64,000 nucleotides of DNA from Azadirachta indica (GCA_022749755.1 CM040452.1:16262350-16326349); one strand, 5' to 3'. Shown: positions 1-13,216, counted from the stretch's first letter. The notes: generated by a model from the letters alone, not told the origin. Made by a program: numbers and translations.

Positions 1-751
1 GTGTTGTTATCGTATAATTGTTATATAATATAAAATGAGACTCCTAAGCATAATTCAAGAAACATTCATAATATTGAATTATATTTTTAATAATTTAACA
101 GTTTAACATAATGGTCATATCATACAGCTTCGTAACTCTCCTTTCATGTAATAAGAGTGTTTGGGGACAAAATCGTGATCAGATGCGACACGTCACAATC
201 AGATATTATAATAATAATATTATTATAAAATCAATCTAATGGGATTCAACTTTCAAATACTTCACAATCCTAAAGACGATCACGGAGATACCCAAGTCAA
301 TCTCCTATGGTCACGGAGATAAGGGCAATGGGTCCTTGAACAAAAGTCGCCAATCACCATCACCATTAATTCTTGCCACGTGTACGTCGACAAATGGACT
401 ACAATCAAGGGAACGACCTTTTTCTAAAAGTACCATCCAGCCAAAATGTTACACGGACAACTGTTTACCTTCAAAGCTGGCGGTGATCTCGAAGTGTTTG
501 CTACGTGGTGGGATCGGAACCGTCCACGTTGGAGAGTCAATCTTGGAGTAACGACGTGCCGGGATTTTCTTGCGGCGCCTTCCATTAGATTCTTTCTCAT
601 TTGTAAGTCAATTTGTGTTTATGTGCGAGCAAGCGAAGCAAAGGGAGGCGAGTATTACTAAGTTGCTTTACTGGAGAGGAGGCGCATGTGGACGTGCACG
701 TGCCAATGCAAAATAACACGTATGAGCGATCTGAGGTGGAGATCTAATGCG
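1..751. other. Intergenic, no gene seen
   Basis: Two overlapping short reading frames (336-661) have no recognisable domain and look like chance. A moderately GC-rich patch lies around 340-720. I see no RNA gene or repeat here. Confidence 0.5.
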
Positions 752-1363
752 TAGGGGTGGTAATGGACTGGGGTAAGGGTGGGCAGGTCCATTCCCCACC
801 CCCGTTTTCTATTTTAATTCCTCATTTTTCGTATTATTTTTTACTAAATTTAATAAAATGGGTACGAAAAATGAATTTTTCATTCTCATATTAATTTTCT
901 ATTTTATATTATTTTTATAAATTAATTTTAATAATATAAAAAATTTAATTAAATTAAATAAAAATATTATTAATATATTATTGAAATACAATATAAAGGT
1001 TTTTTTAATTTTTAATTTTTTAATTTTTATTTGTATATTTTATTTTTCATAATATTAATTCATAACTCTATAATTTTTTATTAGTAATTACATTTAATTA
1101 TAATATATAATTTTAGAAATTATAATATAAAATTATATTTATATATATCAAAATTTAATTTATAAATTATAATATATTTATATTATATTTTTTAAAAAAT
1201 AGGATAAGAGTAGGGAGAGATAAATTAATTCTCATCTCATTAATAAATTAGGAATTAATTTTTTTCTATTCTCTATCCTATTCTTTGTAAATTTATTTAA
1301 ATTTTTTAATTGGAGGTAAATTCCCATGAATTTGAGATCTCAAGAAAAATTTTGCCATTCCTA
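752..1363. mobile_element. hAT-like MITE candidate
   Basis: The left end reads TAGGGGTGGTAATG; the reverse complement of the right end reads TAGGAATGGCAAAA, an imperfect terminal inverted repeat like those of hAT elements. It is flanked by 8-bp near-duplications, ctaatgcg (744-751) and ctaacacg (1364-1371), matching at 6 of 8 bases; 8 bp is the hAT target-site length. The 612-bp interior is very AT-rich and non-coding apart from a GC-rich start, so it would be non-autonomous. The divergent ends suggest an old insertion. Confidence 0.5.
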
Positions 1364-1632
1364 CTAACACGAACTAGGTGGCAAGGAGTGCAAAGCGGTA
1401 GAGGCTAAGAGGAGGGCGCTTGGTCTGAAGAAAGCTGTCCATAAACTACAGGGGCAGGTGCCACCCACGTGAATTGGTTGGGGTCTATTGGACCTATTGC
1501 TTCCACACGAGTGCACACGTTCCACACGTGTTTGGTATTATTATTCAGAACAACTCAGGCTCAGGTCATGACTGAAGACTTACGCCACTTGGGTTATATA
1601 GGATTAAAATGACAGGTAATTTTTCCTTCATT

Positions 1633-1654
1633 TATATATATATATATATATATA
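1633..1654. repeat. (TA)n microsatellite
   Basis: Uninterrupted TA dinucleotide run upstream of the CYP707A gene. Confidence 0.9.
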
Positions 1655-1902
1655 TTTTTTTATTTATTACTTAGTACTTCACATTGTGTAACGTATGTTC
1701 TAGAAATACGAGATTCTGAGTAACAGTCATTTCACGTAAACTTGTATAATCACAAAAATCATGTGAAACAAACAGCATTTAAGAAAAATTTATGAGCCGG
1801 CGTAACCCTGTATCGACACGACAATTAATGAGCACAAGGAAAGGGCGGAACAGGTAGAAGAGAAGAGGTGATTTCAAATTCGTATTCCCCTAAATCCTAA
1901 TC

Positions 1903-1906
<4 letters not shown>

Positions 1907-1939
<33 letters not shown>
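1907..1939. repeat. (CT)n microsatellite
   Basis: About 16 CT units, about 1.5 kb upstream of the CYP707A start. CT runs are common in plant promoter regions, but no function can be assigned. Confidence 0.9.
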
Positions 1940-1942
<3 letters not shown>

Positions 1943-3349
1943 AACATTTTTCTAGGTCACAACAATACGTTTTCATATCACACGTGTCATAGTTTGGTGG
2001 TAGCGAAGTGATATCACCATCAAACGTATGTAACAAAATCATTGGCAATCATCATCATAATTTGTGCATGTGTCAATTGCCGATCGATGCTTACATTTTA
2101 TGTAACTTTAGGATAAATTAGAAGTTTACGTAGACCTGTCAAGCTACGAGGGGTCAAGTCATTTATTTATTTATTTTTAAATTTCTTGAGAATGTGAGTT
2201 TGAGTGCGTATATATTAAGAAAGTTGATGCTACTGGCCGAGAGTAACGGAGATGGTGAACAATTTGCCTAAAATAGCAAAATTAAAGTTGATGATGAATT
2301 GATAATAACGATGAATGAGACCAGACAGACGAAGACGCTCCACTCCGCACCTCACCACACCACACCACCGCCCACTTATCTTCCCTGAACCGGAAAACTA
2401 GGGTTTGTCCCCACCCGCATCCATTGGAGTATAATTGTTTTTCTTTTTCAACGAGTGCTGGCTGAAAGGTACGGACTGAGAAAGAGGGCTCAGTTGGTAC
2501 AGTCGCACGCGCGCATCTAGGATTCTGACACGTGTGGGAGGCCCTAGTCCCCTTGGTTGACAAGAGTGTGCTGTGCCTGTGCTGATTACCAAATGCTCAC
2601 GGTCACGGGCAATAAGTATTAGCACATTTGGTCAGGATGGTGTGTTGGGCTGGGCCGTGGCGGGATTCTCCTTGCCTGGGCCGACGGTGACTGAGGAATT
2701 CACGGGATCTCTTGTCCTTGTACTAAATTTTGTCATTCACGCTCTCATCAGGAGCGTGATGTTATTGCCTCCTGTCTCTAACTCAAAAATTTGATAAACA
2801 TGTTGTTGAGAATAATGTTAATTATTGTTCGTACCCTTTTTTTGATCTCCTACGTTAATCAAAGATGTAATATACTTGTCATTACCTTATCTTAGACAAT
2901 TGAAAGCAAATATATATATATATATAAATGTAGGCATAATATTAATGATGATTTTGAACATTTGGGCTTCTAAGTTCCTACTTTGCATTGATTGAACGGC
3001 TCTAACAAATCATGCGGCTGTTAATAAATGAATTTAATTTCCAACGCATTCGCAATTTATGTGTCTTACATTCACATACGTATGTTTATGGTAGATTTAT
3101 TAGCAAAAGGAAGCCACTGTACACTAGAGATTAATTAATTTCTTTTTATTGAATTTTTTAAAACAGTAATAGCTAGGTAAAGCTGGCAATAATATATAGT
3201 TGGGTAAAAAGAAAGAAAATGTAGGGTGGGGGTTGCCTTAAAATTAATTATATTTTAAAAAATTTTTAAATTAAAAAAAAAGGGGGGAGTAAGCAAGGTG
3301 TTCCAAGAAATATGGTGACGTCTGTCACAGATATGCGTCTTCTACGGCC
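1940..3349. other. CYP707A upstream region
   Basis: AT-rich intergenic DNA with one GC-richer patch (2300-2720) that contains several TGGGCC/TGGGCT words. No conserved reading frame is seen. It presumably holds promoter elements of the P450 gene downstream. A TGACGT core, usable by bZIP factors, lies just upstream of the TATA box, around 3316-3321. Confidence 0.4.
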
Positions 3350-3357
3350 TATAAAAA
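3350..3357 (+). promoter_or_regulatory. TATA box of CYP707A
   Basis: TATAAAAA about 100 bp upstream of the ATG at 3452. The spacing fits a transcription start near 3380 and a short 5' UTR rich in CT. Confidence 0.6.
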
Positions 3358-3451
3358 CCTCAACTGATAATCTCCCTCGTTCACATTTACATTACACTAG
3401 CTGTTGAAGTTTGCCTCTGCCACCTCTTTCCTCTCTTTTTAGTTTATAACC

Positions 3452-6389
3452 ATGCAACTTTTTCCATCATCATCATCATCACCACCTTCACCAACACCTT
3501 TTTCTGCAATTCTTCAGCTGACACCAATTCTATCATTCTCTTCTTTGTTGTTGCTGCTGTTTCTCTTCCTCCAATGGCGCCAGCCCAAGCACAGACGCCT
3601 TCCCCCTGGTTCAATGGGTTGGCCTTACATAGGAGAGACTCTTAAGCTTTACACCGAGAACCCCAACTCCTTCTTCTCCAATAGGCAGAAACGGTATGTA
3701 CATATCTACTCAAAAATCATACATACAACAGTACCTGGGCATGCACCTTTAGATTCTCATTTTTCTAGCTAGCTAACTGTTTCTTCTTTTCGTCTTATGA
3801 GTTAAAAGTTAATAGCTTTGTTATCTTATTCTTAATAGTTCATTTGTTGTAGGTACGGAGATATATTCAAGACACACATACTGGGGTGTCCTTGCGTGAT
3901 GATTTCAAGTCCAGATGCAGCAAGGGTTGTTTTAGTGTCTGGGGCTCATCTGTTTAAGCCAACTTATCCACCAAGCAAAGAGAAAATGATAGGACCCGAG
4001 GCTCTATTCTTTCACCAAGGCGCCTATCATTCAAGACTCAAGAAGTTGGTTCAAGCCTCCTTCTTACCCTCTGCAATAAGAGGATCGGTTTCAGAGATTG
4101 AGCAAATTGTTTTGAGGTTTCTGCCTACGTGGAAAAATGCAACCGTTAACACTTTACAAGAAATGAAGAAGGTATCTATGTCTGTTTGTTGAACCGTATT
4201 TATCATTTACCGCACGACTCTGCAGACATCTGGATTCCTAAAAAGTTTGTTTCTATTTTGGTCTTGTTAGTATGCTTTTGATGTGGCAATGATTTCGGCC
4301 TTCGGCCACCAACATGATTTAGAAATGGAAGGAATCAAGCATCTGTATCAATCTTTGGAGAAGGGCTACAATTCTATGCCTTTAGATTTACCTGGAACTC
4401 CATATCATAAAGCAATGAAGGTATATATCTAGCTATCAAAATCTTATCTTCACATTGTTTTAATTTATATTTGTCAAGTGCATACGTTATAGTATAAAGA
4501 TATGGTAAGAATATTCAACCAACTATTGAATTGAACTTCTGTATATATTATGCACAATATTGAGTCTATTCATGACGAATCATGTGTGTCTTAAAAGGCA
4601 AGGAAGCTGCTCAGCGAGACTTTGAGGAGACTGATACAGAAGAGAAGGGAAAGTGGGAAGCAGATTGGAGGCTTGTTGGGAGTATTATTGGCAGCCAAAG
4701 AGCAGAAGCTTAACGATCAGCTTAGCGATTCTCAAATTGCAGATAATATAATTGGAGTAATATTTGCTGCTCATGATACAACTGCGAGTGTCCTAACTTG
4801 GGTTCTTAAGTACCTGCATGACAATGGAGATCTGCTAGAAGCCGTCACGGTACGTAACTATATATATATATATATATATATATGTATTAATTTACTTAGT
4901 TCCTCGGCGATGGATCCAATCCACCTCTGTTGTTGCTAGATTTTCTTCTACACGTGTATAGAAGTATTTTTTTTAATATATTCTTGGTTGAGTATTTTCT
5001 TTTTCTCATTTCTCCATTTCTTTTGCCTATTCTATAAAATATTGATGGGCAATCATTTCTACAGAGGGAACAAGAAGGTATTCGACGCAAAATAATTGAA
5101 GGAAATCGGTGGCTTACGTGGGATGATACTAGGCACATGCCTCTGACTACCAGGGTACATTATCAAGATTATAATATTGATTAATTACTAAATTAAAATC
5201 CTTACATATATTAAATTACACTCAAAGCTATAAAAAATAAAAATGTAAAAACTAAAGAAATTATGAATATGAATTTTAATGAACAGGTGATTCAAGAGAC
5301 TCTGAGGACAGCAAGCATACTCTCGTTCACATTCAGAGAAGCTGTGGAAGATGTAGAATTTGAAGGATACTTTATCCCTCGAGGTTGGAAGATTCTTCCT
5401 CTCTTCAGAAGCATTCATCACTGCGCAGATTTCTTCCCTCAACCCGAAAAATTTGACCCTTCAAGATTCGAGGTGAGCACTTACACTAAAATACAAAATC
5501 TATATATGTACATATATATATATATATATATAAAAAAAAAAAAAAATCAATCCAGATTTGTTAGTTTATATATATTATTAGTATTATAAATTAGTGTCTG
5601 ACTTATAAATAAATCAAGATAGAGGAAGTGGGTCACGGTGTCGTATGATAAACATATACATTCTATCTTGTTTCGGGAGAAATATAAGGTTATCAATGGT
5701 TAGATAATGTGTGGAGTAGTGTCGTTTTCATTTGGCTTAATATGAATCTTCTTCTACGTGAATGAACAGTAAATGAAATCTTTCAAGTATCAGAAACACG
5801 TGAGCTGCTTTTGTAGCGTAGTAACAGTGAATATTGAGCATATGATATTCTTGTTAGGAATTATCCAAAAAAAAATTAAAGTTTGCAAAGAAATTATATA
5901 TATATATATATATATAGGTGGTGAATATTATAGTAATAGAGAAGATGATGATGAAAGACGTATATATATAGTACTGCATGTTAAATTTGAATATATATAT
6001 ATATATATTTATATGTGTGTGTGTGTGTGATGGTGCAGGTGCCACCGAGACCAAACACGTACATGCCATTTGGAAATGGAGTGCATTCTTGTCCAGGAAG
6101 TGAGCTGGCTACGCTTGAAATGCACATTTTCCTCCACCATCTCACCACCACTTACAGGTCAGGTCCCCCCTCTTCTTAAATATTAATATTTGTATGTATA
6201 TGTTATTCTACATTCTTACTTTCAAACCCATGTCTTTAACTTAAATAAAGTGTTTGGTAAAAAGTAAACGACACGTAGTGGACAAAATTAAAAAAAGGGG
6301 TTAGTGCAAGTACTTGTAAGCAAAACAAGTAAAAGGGATTGTTCAATGATGCAGAACAGCGAGAGTGGTCCTGCTACCGACCTGCTGCT

Positions 6390-6421
<32 letters not shown>

Positions 6422-6474
6422 TTCCTTAGGCTGTGGAATGGAACTGTGGTCCTTACTCTCATAGAGTCATAGCT

Positions 6475-6513
<39 letters not shown>

Positions 6514-8201
6514 TATATATAGCCTAGCCTAGCCTATAGGGTTGTTTCTCTCCAATCAGTACGTATGGTGGGTGGATAGTCGGCAACAATATATCTTAGC
6601 AAAATTAATTTTAACCCAAATTACAAAACACCTTTTTGAAATTTTCTTCAAATAAGCTTTACACATGGTTGTTTGCGTGCATGTCACGTCTTATATATTA
6701 CACAAATTAACGTATTTGTATTTGTATTTACTTTTTTTTTTTTTAATTACCAACTCCTCCCTTTCATTTCCAAATAACTAACTATATATCCGCCGAATTA
6801 AACCGTATATATCTCTTCCACTACAAATAATATTCCAAAATCATATATGCGAGTACGACACCTCCACTAATAACAGCTTCTCTTTGTCCACATTAATTGT
6901 TGCATGAAATTTTATAAACTTCCTTATAGAGAGGCCCGGCTTAATCATATAAAAATATCAGATACAAATATCCATCCATATCCATCCTTGTCTTTCAATA
7001 TTCATAGATATCACATATAAATATATTATTTATTTTATGGTTTAGAATTAGAAACACTTGCTCCAATTCCACTGCCGTCTTTATCAAAATATATATTGTT
7101 TGTGTTGGAGTTGAGGCAGTCTTAGCTTGAATTAATTCTGCCTTCTTCCTCGTGGCGTATTTTATCTCTAATCTCCATCACAATGCAATGAGCCAAATAA
7201 GTACGTAACTCTCGCGGTCTGATACTGGCAGATCACACCATCGCCGATAAACGACGCCGTTTTCCAGCTGTACAATTTCAATTGAATGACTATAGCCTAT
7301 AGGACGTCTAAGATTTTATTCTGCCAGTTGTAGATCAGAAACCAAGACAATATATATATATAAATATATGTGATGATGTGTTGTCTGAACCAGCACCAGC
7401 AGCACCATTGCCGATAAACGACGCCGTTTTCCAGCTGTACAATTTCAATCGAATGACTATAGCCTATAGGACGTCTAAGATTTTATTCTGCCAGTTGTAG
7501 ATTCAGAAACCAAGACAATATATATATATATATATATATGTAATTATGTATATGTGATGATTTGTTGTCTGAACCAGCACCAGCAGCATTTCCTTCCCAC
7601 CACAGCTTTAATTCCTCATCGTGTTTTGTGCTACATCGTTTACAAATCTTAGTATTTAATTAGTACCTACTATAGAAATGGATTATTTCATTTCAATATT
7701 TAATTAATTAACAGTTGTAAATATATATACTATATCTATATCTACTCATTATTTTGGGACGTGGGACTTTCAAGCATGACCTCAATTTCCATTCTTATCT
7801 TTTATTTTATGTCACATTAATTGTTATAATATATATACATATATAAATATATACATATAGTCAAAGGCATTTCTTCTTTATAATCTCATTCGGCAACATG
7901 TGGTAAGATTGTCAAATCAATCAGAGTTTTCAATGATAGCCACATAAAAATAAAAAAATAAAAAAAAAGATAAAAAAGATGGTTAATAAAGTTTGAAACT
8001 GAAAAAACGTTTTAATCGAACTTTTGTTTTGTTTCTAATGTAGATGGTTATTGAAAATCATGTGCATTTTGTAATTTTGTTGTGATTGGTTGCAGGTGGC
8101 AAGTTGTCGGAGATGATAATGGGATTCAATACGGTCCTTTCCCCGTGCCTAAACGGGGTTTACCCATAAAGGTAAACCCGAGAAACAAAAAAGCAGCTTA
8201 A
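3452..8201 (+). CDS. CYP707A: Abscisic acid 8'-hydroxylase (cytochrome P450 CYP707A)
   Basis: Membrane-bound haem monooxygenase that hydroxylates ABA at C8', the main route of ABA breakdown (family knowledge). Exons by splice signals: 3452-3693, 3853-4171, 4271-4420, 4598-4849, 5065-5154, 5287-5472, 6039-6157, 8096-8201; total 487 aa, near the usual CYP707A length. Seen: a hydrophobic N-terminal anchor rich in Leu/Phe after a Ser/Pro stretch; the exon 2 segment SKEKMIGPEALFFHQGAYH, typical of CYP707A; I-helix AAHDTT; K-helix ETLR; FDPSRF; and haem loop FGNGVHSCPG with its Cys ligand. All core motifs are intact. The last intron is 1.9 kb and repeat-rich. Neighbouring FtsH, UFD1 and GRAS genes suggest the CYP707A2 position known from Arabidopsis, but the exact subtype is inferred. 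Confidence 0.93.
6391..6509. repeat. TA and CA microsatellites in intron 7
   Basis: A TA run (about 6391-6415) and a CA run (about 6479-6509). Other introns of this gene also carry TA runs (near 4860-4882, 5514-5531, 5896-5916, 5992-6008), so the locus is likely to be length-polymorphic. Confidence 0.85.
7236..7589 (+). repeat. Tandem duplication in CYP707A intron 7
   Basis: Two adjacent copies (about 7236-7402 and 7403-7589) are almost identical over about 110 bp and differ mainly in the length of an internal TA run. Both end with GTTGTCTGAACCAGCACCAG. The near identity points to a recent duplication. Confidence 0.85.
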
Positions 8202-8338
8202 TGATAAAAAGAAAAGAGCTTCTTCCATGGATTCTTGACGATGACGAAAATCTTGTTGTTCAATCATCAATGGGGCCAAAAAGCAAGTTATCCCATCTAT
8301 CTGGGTTTTCTTTTAGCTTTCTTTTTCCCCCCACCCCC

Positions 8339-8370
<32 letters not shown>

Positions 8371-8511
8371 GCCTTAGCATCCTTCCTTTTGTATTTTTAT
8401 TAAATTTAGCAATCTTAGTTTTGCCGAAGGTGACATGACACACTCGAGGGATCTATTGCGCGCGCACCCAAGTGGTCCGGTCTCTCCTTAATGTGTATCT
8501 AAATATTCTGA

Positions 8512-8514
<3 letters not shown>

Positions 8515-8549
<35 letters not shown>
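8515..8549 (+). repeat. Poly(A) run of 35
   Basis: Homopolymer A tract 314 bp past the CYP707A stop codon. I see no flanking duplication or LINE/SINE body that would make it a retroposon tail. Confidence 0.9.
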
Positions 8550-8551
<2 letters not shown>

Positions 8552-8690
8552 CAATGCAAAAAGCAAAGTAAAAACAATGTTCGCGCATTTTGAGGATGAA
8601 ATCTATGTGGCTTTGAATTTTAGCAGAGTAACTATCGCGTCCCAAGATTTTTTCCTCCTCTTTTCTGGTCTACAAAACAGCAGAGGCAGA

Positions 8691-8725
8691 GCTGAGCTGA
8701 GCTGAGCTGAGCTGAGCTGAGCTGA
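8691..8725 (+). repeat. (GCTGA)7 pentanucleotide repeat
   Basis: Seven perfect GCTGA units followed by a variant GATGA. A pentanucleotide repeat of this purity suggests length variation. Confidence 0.95.
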
Positions 8726-11700
8726 GATGACCTTTGGCTTTCTGATTCATAGCCAGGAAGTGGCAGCAGTGAGGAGTGCACACTAGACATCCACGTAAGG
8801 CTGCGTCTCAAGCACAATTTTTGTAGCCTACGTGGGTCAGTAAATTGTGCATCAAGAAGATAAATTTTTACATGGTGAGAGGCAGAGGGAAAATAGAAAT
8901 GAGATATGAATTGTGTGTTAAAAACATGGTCCAATTCTTCCTTATCAGGATGTCACCTCTTACTTGCGTGAGCCAATAGCCAAAGACATTGAACCTAACT
9001 ATTACTTGGATATTCTCTTTCCATCAAAATACTCCATATGCATTTTCTGCAAGAACCACAACCTCCAAATTTTTGTCATATCAGAAAACAAGCCAGCCAC
9101 AAGAAGAAGATAACTGTTCCTACCTAGCGTGGATTTGTCCAATGTAGATTATCACGATGTTCGAAACAATTGATGTAATTTGTATACGCATGGAAGATCA
9201 TTAGACAGATTCACTGTCATACTTATACTTCTCTTGAGAAGTGTGGGCCCTGTGATTGGAAATCAACCTACTTTTGACAATTCTACTTGTGATTCTAGTG
9301 AAACTAGCTAGTCACTTTTCTTCAAAGTTTTCTCCCAGACAGAATTTAAGTTGCTAATATCTCTAAATTCACCATAGATTAGGATGATAATAGAGAATTT
9401 CAGTAGCCAATATCACTTGGATAAGCATTTCCCTAGCCTAATTTGGCCAACATACTTCGAATTTACATAGAAGTGTCCACAGCCAAAATCTATCAAATAA
9501 AAAGCACCAGCTGAGAACTAGAGAGAGGTTCTTATGGCCTTATCCAACAAAAATAGATGAACCTGCAATATAACTCAAGTCCCTGTGATGCTTCCTCCTA
9601 AAATGCAATGGCCAAAATAATGCCTAAACCCATTCACTATGTACTTATGTCTACTTATAAATACATTCAAAGATACTTCCCTTGTCACAATTTCAGTCAC
9701 CACAGACTGCAGAGTAATCCCCAACTTTGACAGATCCGTATAAGATGTTATTACCATCTTCACAACATGGCAAACACATATATTGCAAATTTATGATGTA
9801 TATGTATGGGTATTTAACAGACTAGAAACACCACTCATAGTAGCTAGCTGAACCACTTCTCACAAAGGGATAACATGAACCCGGAGGTCCCTTTCCATAT
9901 GCCAAACACAAATAACATTTAGGAAAACGTATCTTGACTGAAACCACCACAAAGAAAAGGTTAAAAGTTTGTGTCATTTGGAACTTACCTTCATGAGAAC
10001 ATACATATTTAGGAAACAGATTGCTCACTGTAGAATCAAGAGATGAATTCTTAAATTTCACTGAAACAGAAGTAACACATAATTTTTAAGTCCTTGTGAC
10101 AAAAGTAGTGTTGCTCATGCTGGTCTGCACTTTTCATAGACAATTAAATTATATGAAAAGGCAAAAGGAAAGAAGAAGAACTCAAACATCCCCAATGTGG
10201 AGATGTTGACCGAAATAAGAAGCCAAAATAGGACCAATTACTATTGTCTCTTGGCGCACAAGAGCAAAATACATGGAAGGACATATGAAAAAGTGATGCG
10301 GCTAAAATGCTCTCTGAAGAATGAACCTTGAGTATTTTTGAAGTGATTTTCACAAGAATCTTGAATTTGACTGTGACCACAAGTGAGCTAATATGTGGCG
10401 CAAAACAAGGTTAAGCTGACATACTCTACATTGTGATGAGTTGGCCATCATGTGAATGTGAGGTGGCTTCCTCATTCTTGAGGTCTAGTCTCTTTCCAAA
10501 GGAGAGTCCCTCAGTCTGCAGACCTCCACAATCATTGGAATGTCAAGTTCTTATTCCAATTACGTATAGCTTGCAAGGCAAGCAGGTTTATGCTGCAATA
10601 CTTTGGATTAGGCATATGCTGAGCAACAATACAATGCCACATCTTTTTTAAGCCAATATGGCTTTGTTAGGTCAATTAAGCATCAGGGAAAGGAGAAAGC
10701 TTTCACCTGCTAGCACTGTTGATGTTGTTGATGCATAAACATGAAAAGCTAAAGGGATAAGCCAAGACAAAAGAGGACAAGAGCTTTGTCAGAGGAAAAG
10801 ATTAATTGCCAGGTTTATACTCCAAAAACAATAATATAACCTGCAATGAAAGGAAAAAAAGACCGTTTTACCAGTTTTAGAGTGAGGACAGGGGTATTGA
10901 AAAAGGACAACATGGATGGATCCATAGCAATTCAAGCCCCAGCCAATTTTTTGCAAGCAACTAAATGAATATTTCCAAGCTCAAGTGAAGACTTTAATTT
11001 TGTTCATACTACTGGTTGCAACCAACTATGAATGAAAGAGAAAGCTGACATCTTGAAAATGATAAACAGCAATAAGAGAAAATACAAATAAGAGGCTAAA
11101 TTGATTAAGCTTCTTGTTCTCGTTCAACATATTTTTCAAGCACTTTAACATTCCACAATTCTTTCTCTACAGCAAAATTATAAATGCAATGCATTCAATG
11201 ATCTGTCAATCTCTTCAATTTTTCATTTCTCTAAGAAATTATGAAGTTGAGAAATATAACAAAGCGGTTAGAAAGATTGCACTCTTGGCACAGCCATGTC
11301 TGCACACATACCAGAACACCAAGAGAGACTGAATAAAATTTTGAATTTGAAACTTGATTGTATGCACATTTTTCGTATTTTAACTAGGCCTTAATGGGTT
11401 TCACTTGGGTATGTGTACTAGAAAAGAAATATAAATTCCAGGACTAAAATACAATATTTATATCGTATAAACAAACACTTATATGCATAGGAATCAAGAT
11501 TTCTTCACAGCTAAGCAATAATGAATTACTTGGATATAGAAAGACATAGTAATTACCATATGCTTCCAAAGACATACAAAACAGAGAAAAAAATAGTCTG
11601 AATTTGCAAAATCTAGAAAACAGAACATTCATATATGTGCACATATTGCACCATAAAACCATCCTGTTGTCAAGAATTGGATTAGAAGAAGAGGGTGCCA

Positions 11701-13216
11701 GAACCAATGAAAATAAGAGAATGCATTATTGGTTGGAATTGGACTGACGACATGCCCACATGCTAAATGCAAGCCCTCATTGAAGCACATGTTTAATCAT
11801 TTAAGAGCTATAGCATAATGTTCAAAAGGCTAAATAATTATAATTGGTCAGCATAGCCCCATTTTTATGAATTCCTAATTAGGGCTCTGTTTTCTAGCAA
11901 GTCACAGACCGTCAAGTCCTTCCTCTTAAATTCAGTATACATCATTCCTAGCCTTTCCCGATGTCCTTGTGATGCATTCCACAAGAATAATTTAACCCTT
12001 TACCAACAACAAATAGATAAGCTATGTTGTCTGATCTTGTTATTCAACAGAGCTAATACCAATTTCAATCAGATTATACTGGCTTGCCACTTATTCATCA
12101 CCCTTCTCTTTATTTAAGTGTCATTAATATCTAACTTGCAGTTCACTGAGGAGCATATTTTAGTCAAGGAGGCAGTTCAGTATCCTAGCATTGCAGTTAT
12201 TTTTCATCAAACAAAACAGTCGATTGGGGAAACCCCATAAAATGAGGAAAGTGGGGAAAATGAAATATTCCAATCAAACGGCAGGTGTCTGATTATTGAG
12301 AGAGAAAACATTCATTATATGATAGGTCCAAGTGGCTAGAAGATGAAAATAATGGACTCTCACATGAGCTCACTCTATTTTGATTTGCAGGATTAATCAA
12401 TTAAATAGCTCACCTTAGCACAAATGATGTTGTTTTGAGTTAACATGCTTGATCACGTGTCTTATTTTTTATGCAATCAGTAACTCGGCCTCTTCTCATT
12501 ATCATCATATTTAGCACTTACCAAAAGTTCAAAATCCTCTTGGTAGAGGCAGAAAAGAACATAACAACGGTAACAACTTCAGTCTCTCACAATTGTCAGA
12601 TCATTCAACTAATTGAAAATGTCCTTAGTTAGCCAGCTGCAATTGAGGTCATTTTCTAGACTGACATACATTTCAATTATGCTCTTTGCTCTAGAAAGGA
12701 ACTAGGATACAAAAAATTTGTTTTCATTGGAAGTTACCTCTGGCATGCCCATGCATCATCCTTGACTGTCAAAGAAAAACTAAAGTTTGGAGAGCAAATT
12801 CATACACAATCCTGTGAAGGAAAATGAAATCACCGTGACCACCACTAGCGGTATAGGAGAACATTAAATCGGTATAGGGCAGACATCCAAATTCATACTA
12901 GTGAAATTTTCAAAACCATAAAAACACAGCCGACGGCATCAAAAAATTTAGCAAAGCAAAAAGCTACAATTACCCAGTAAACAAATTCAAGCTTCACTCA
13001 AACCAAGACAAGACGTAGAACATACAATCTATCAACCAGGCATATGTAATTGGCATTCAAAGCAACCAAAAAAGGAAAAGATTGAAATTAAGTATAAAAG
13101 AAAAGAGTACAATTCTGTTTCATGTAATCTAACATTTTCTTCCACATTCTAAAGTTCAAATACTTCTATCCAAGTTCATTACATTGCATCATTAACAATT
13201 GCATACCTGTAAGCCA

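Larger units (their letters stand above)
8202..13206. other. 5-kb stretch without a recognised gene
   Basis: Contains the 3' flank of CYP707A, a TTA microsatellite (about 8338-8370), A(35) at 8515-8549 and (GCTGA)7 at 8691-8725. Beyond 8.9 kb the DNA is moderately AT-rich with only short, unrecognised frames on both strands. Part of it may belong to the 3' UTR of the minus-strand gene at 13217: 10 bp past that stop codon is a donor-like CAG|GTATGC (minus strand, exon edge at 13207), which would allow a 3'-UTR intron and downstream exons in this interval. This is inference only. Confidence 0.4.

Noticed and set aside
336..661. Two overlapping 71-codon frames
   Set aside because: Overlap each other in different frames with no domain and no promoter context.
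8235..8705. Two short plus-strand frames downstream of CYP707A
   Set aside because: They translate a TTA microsatellite and the poly(A) run into Tyr and Lys stretches.
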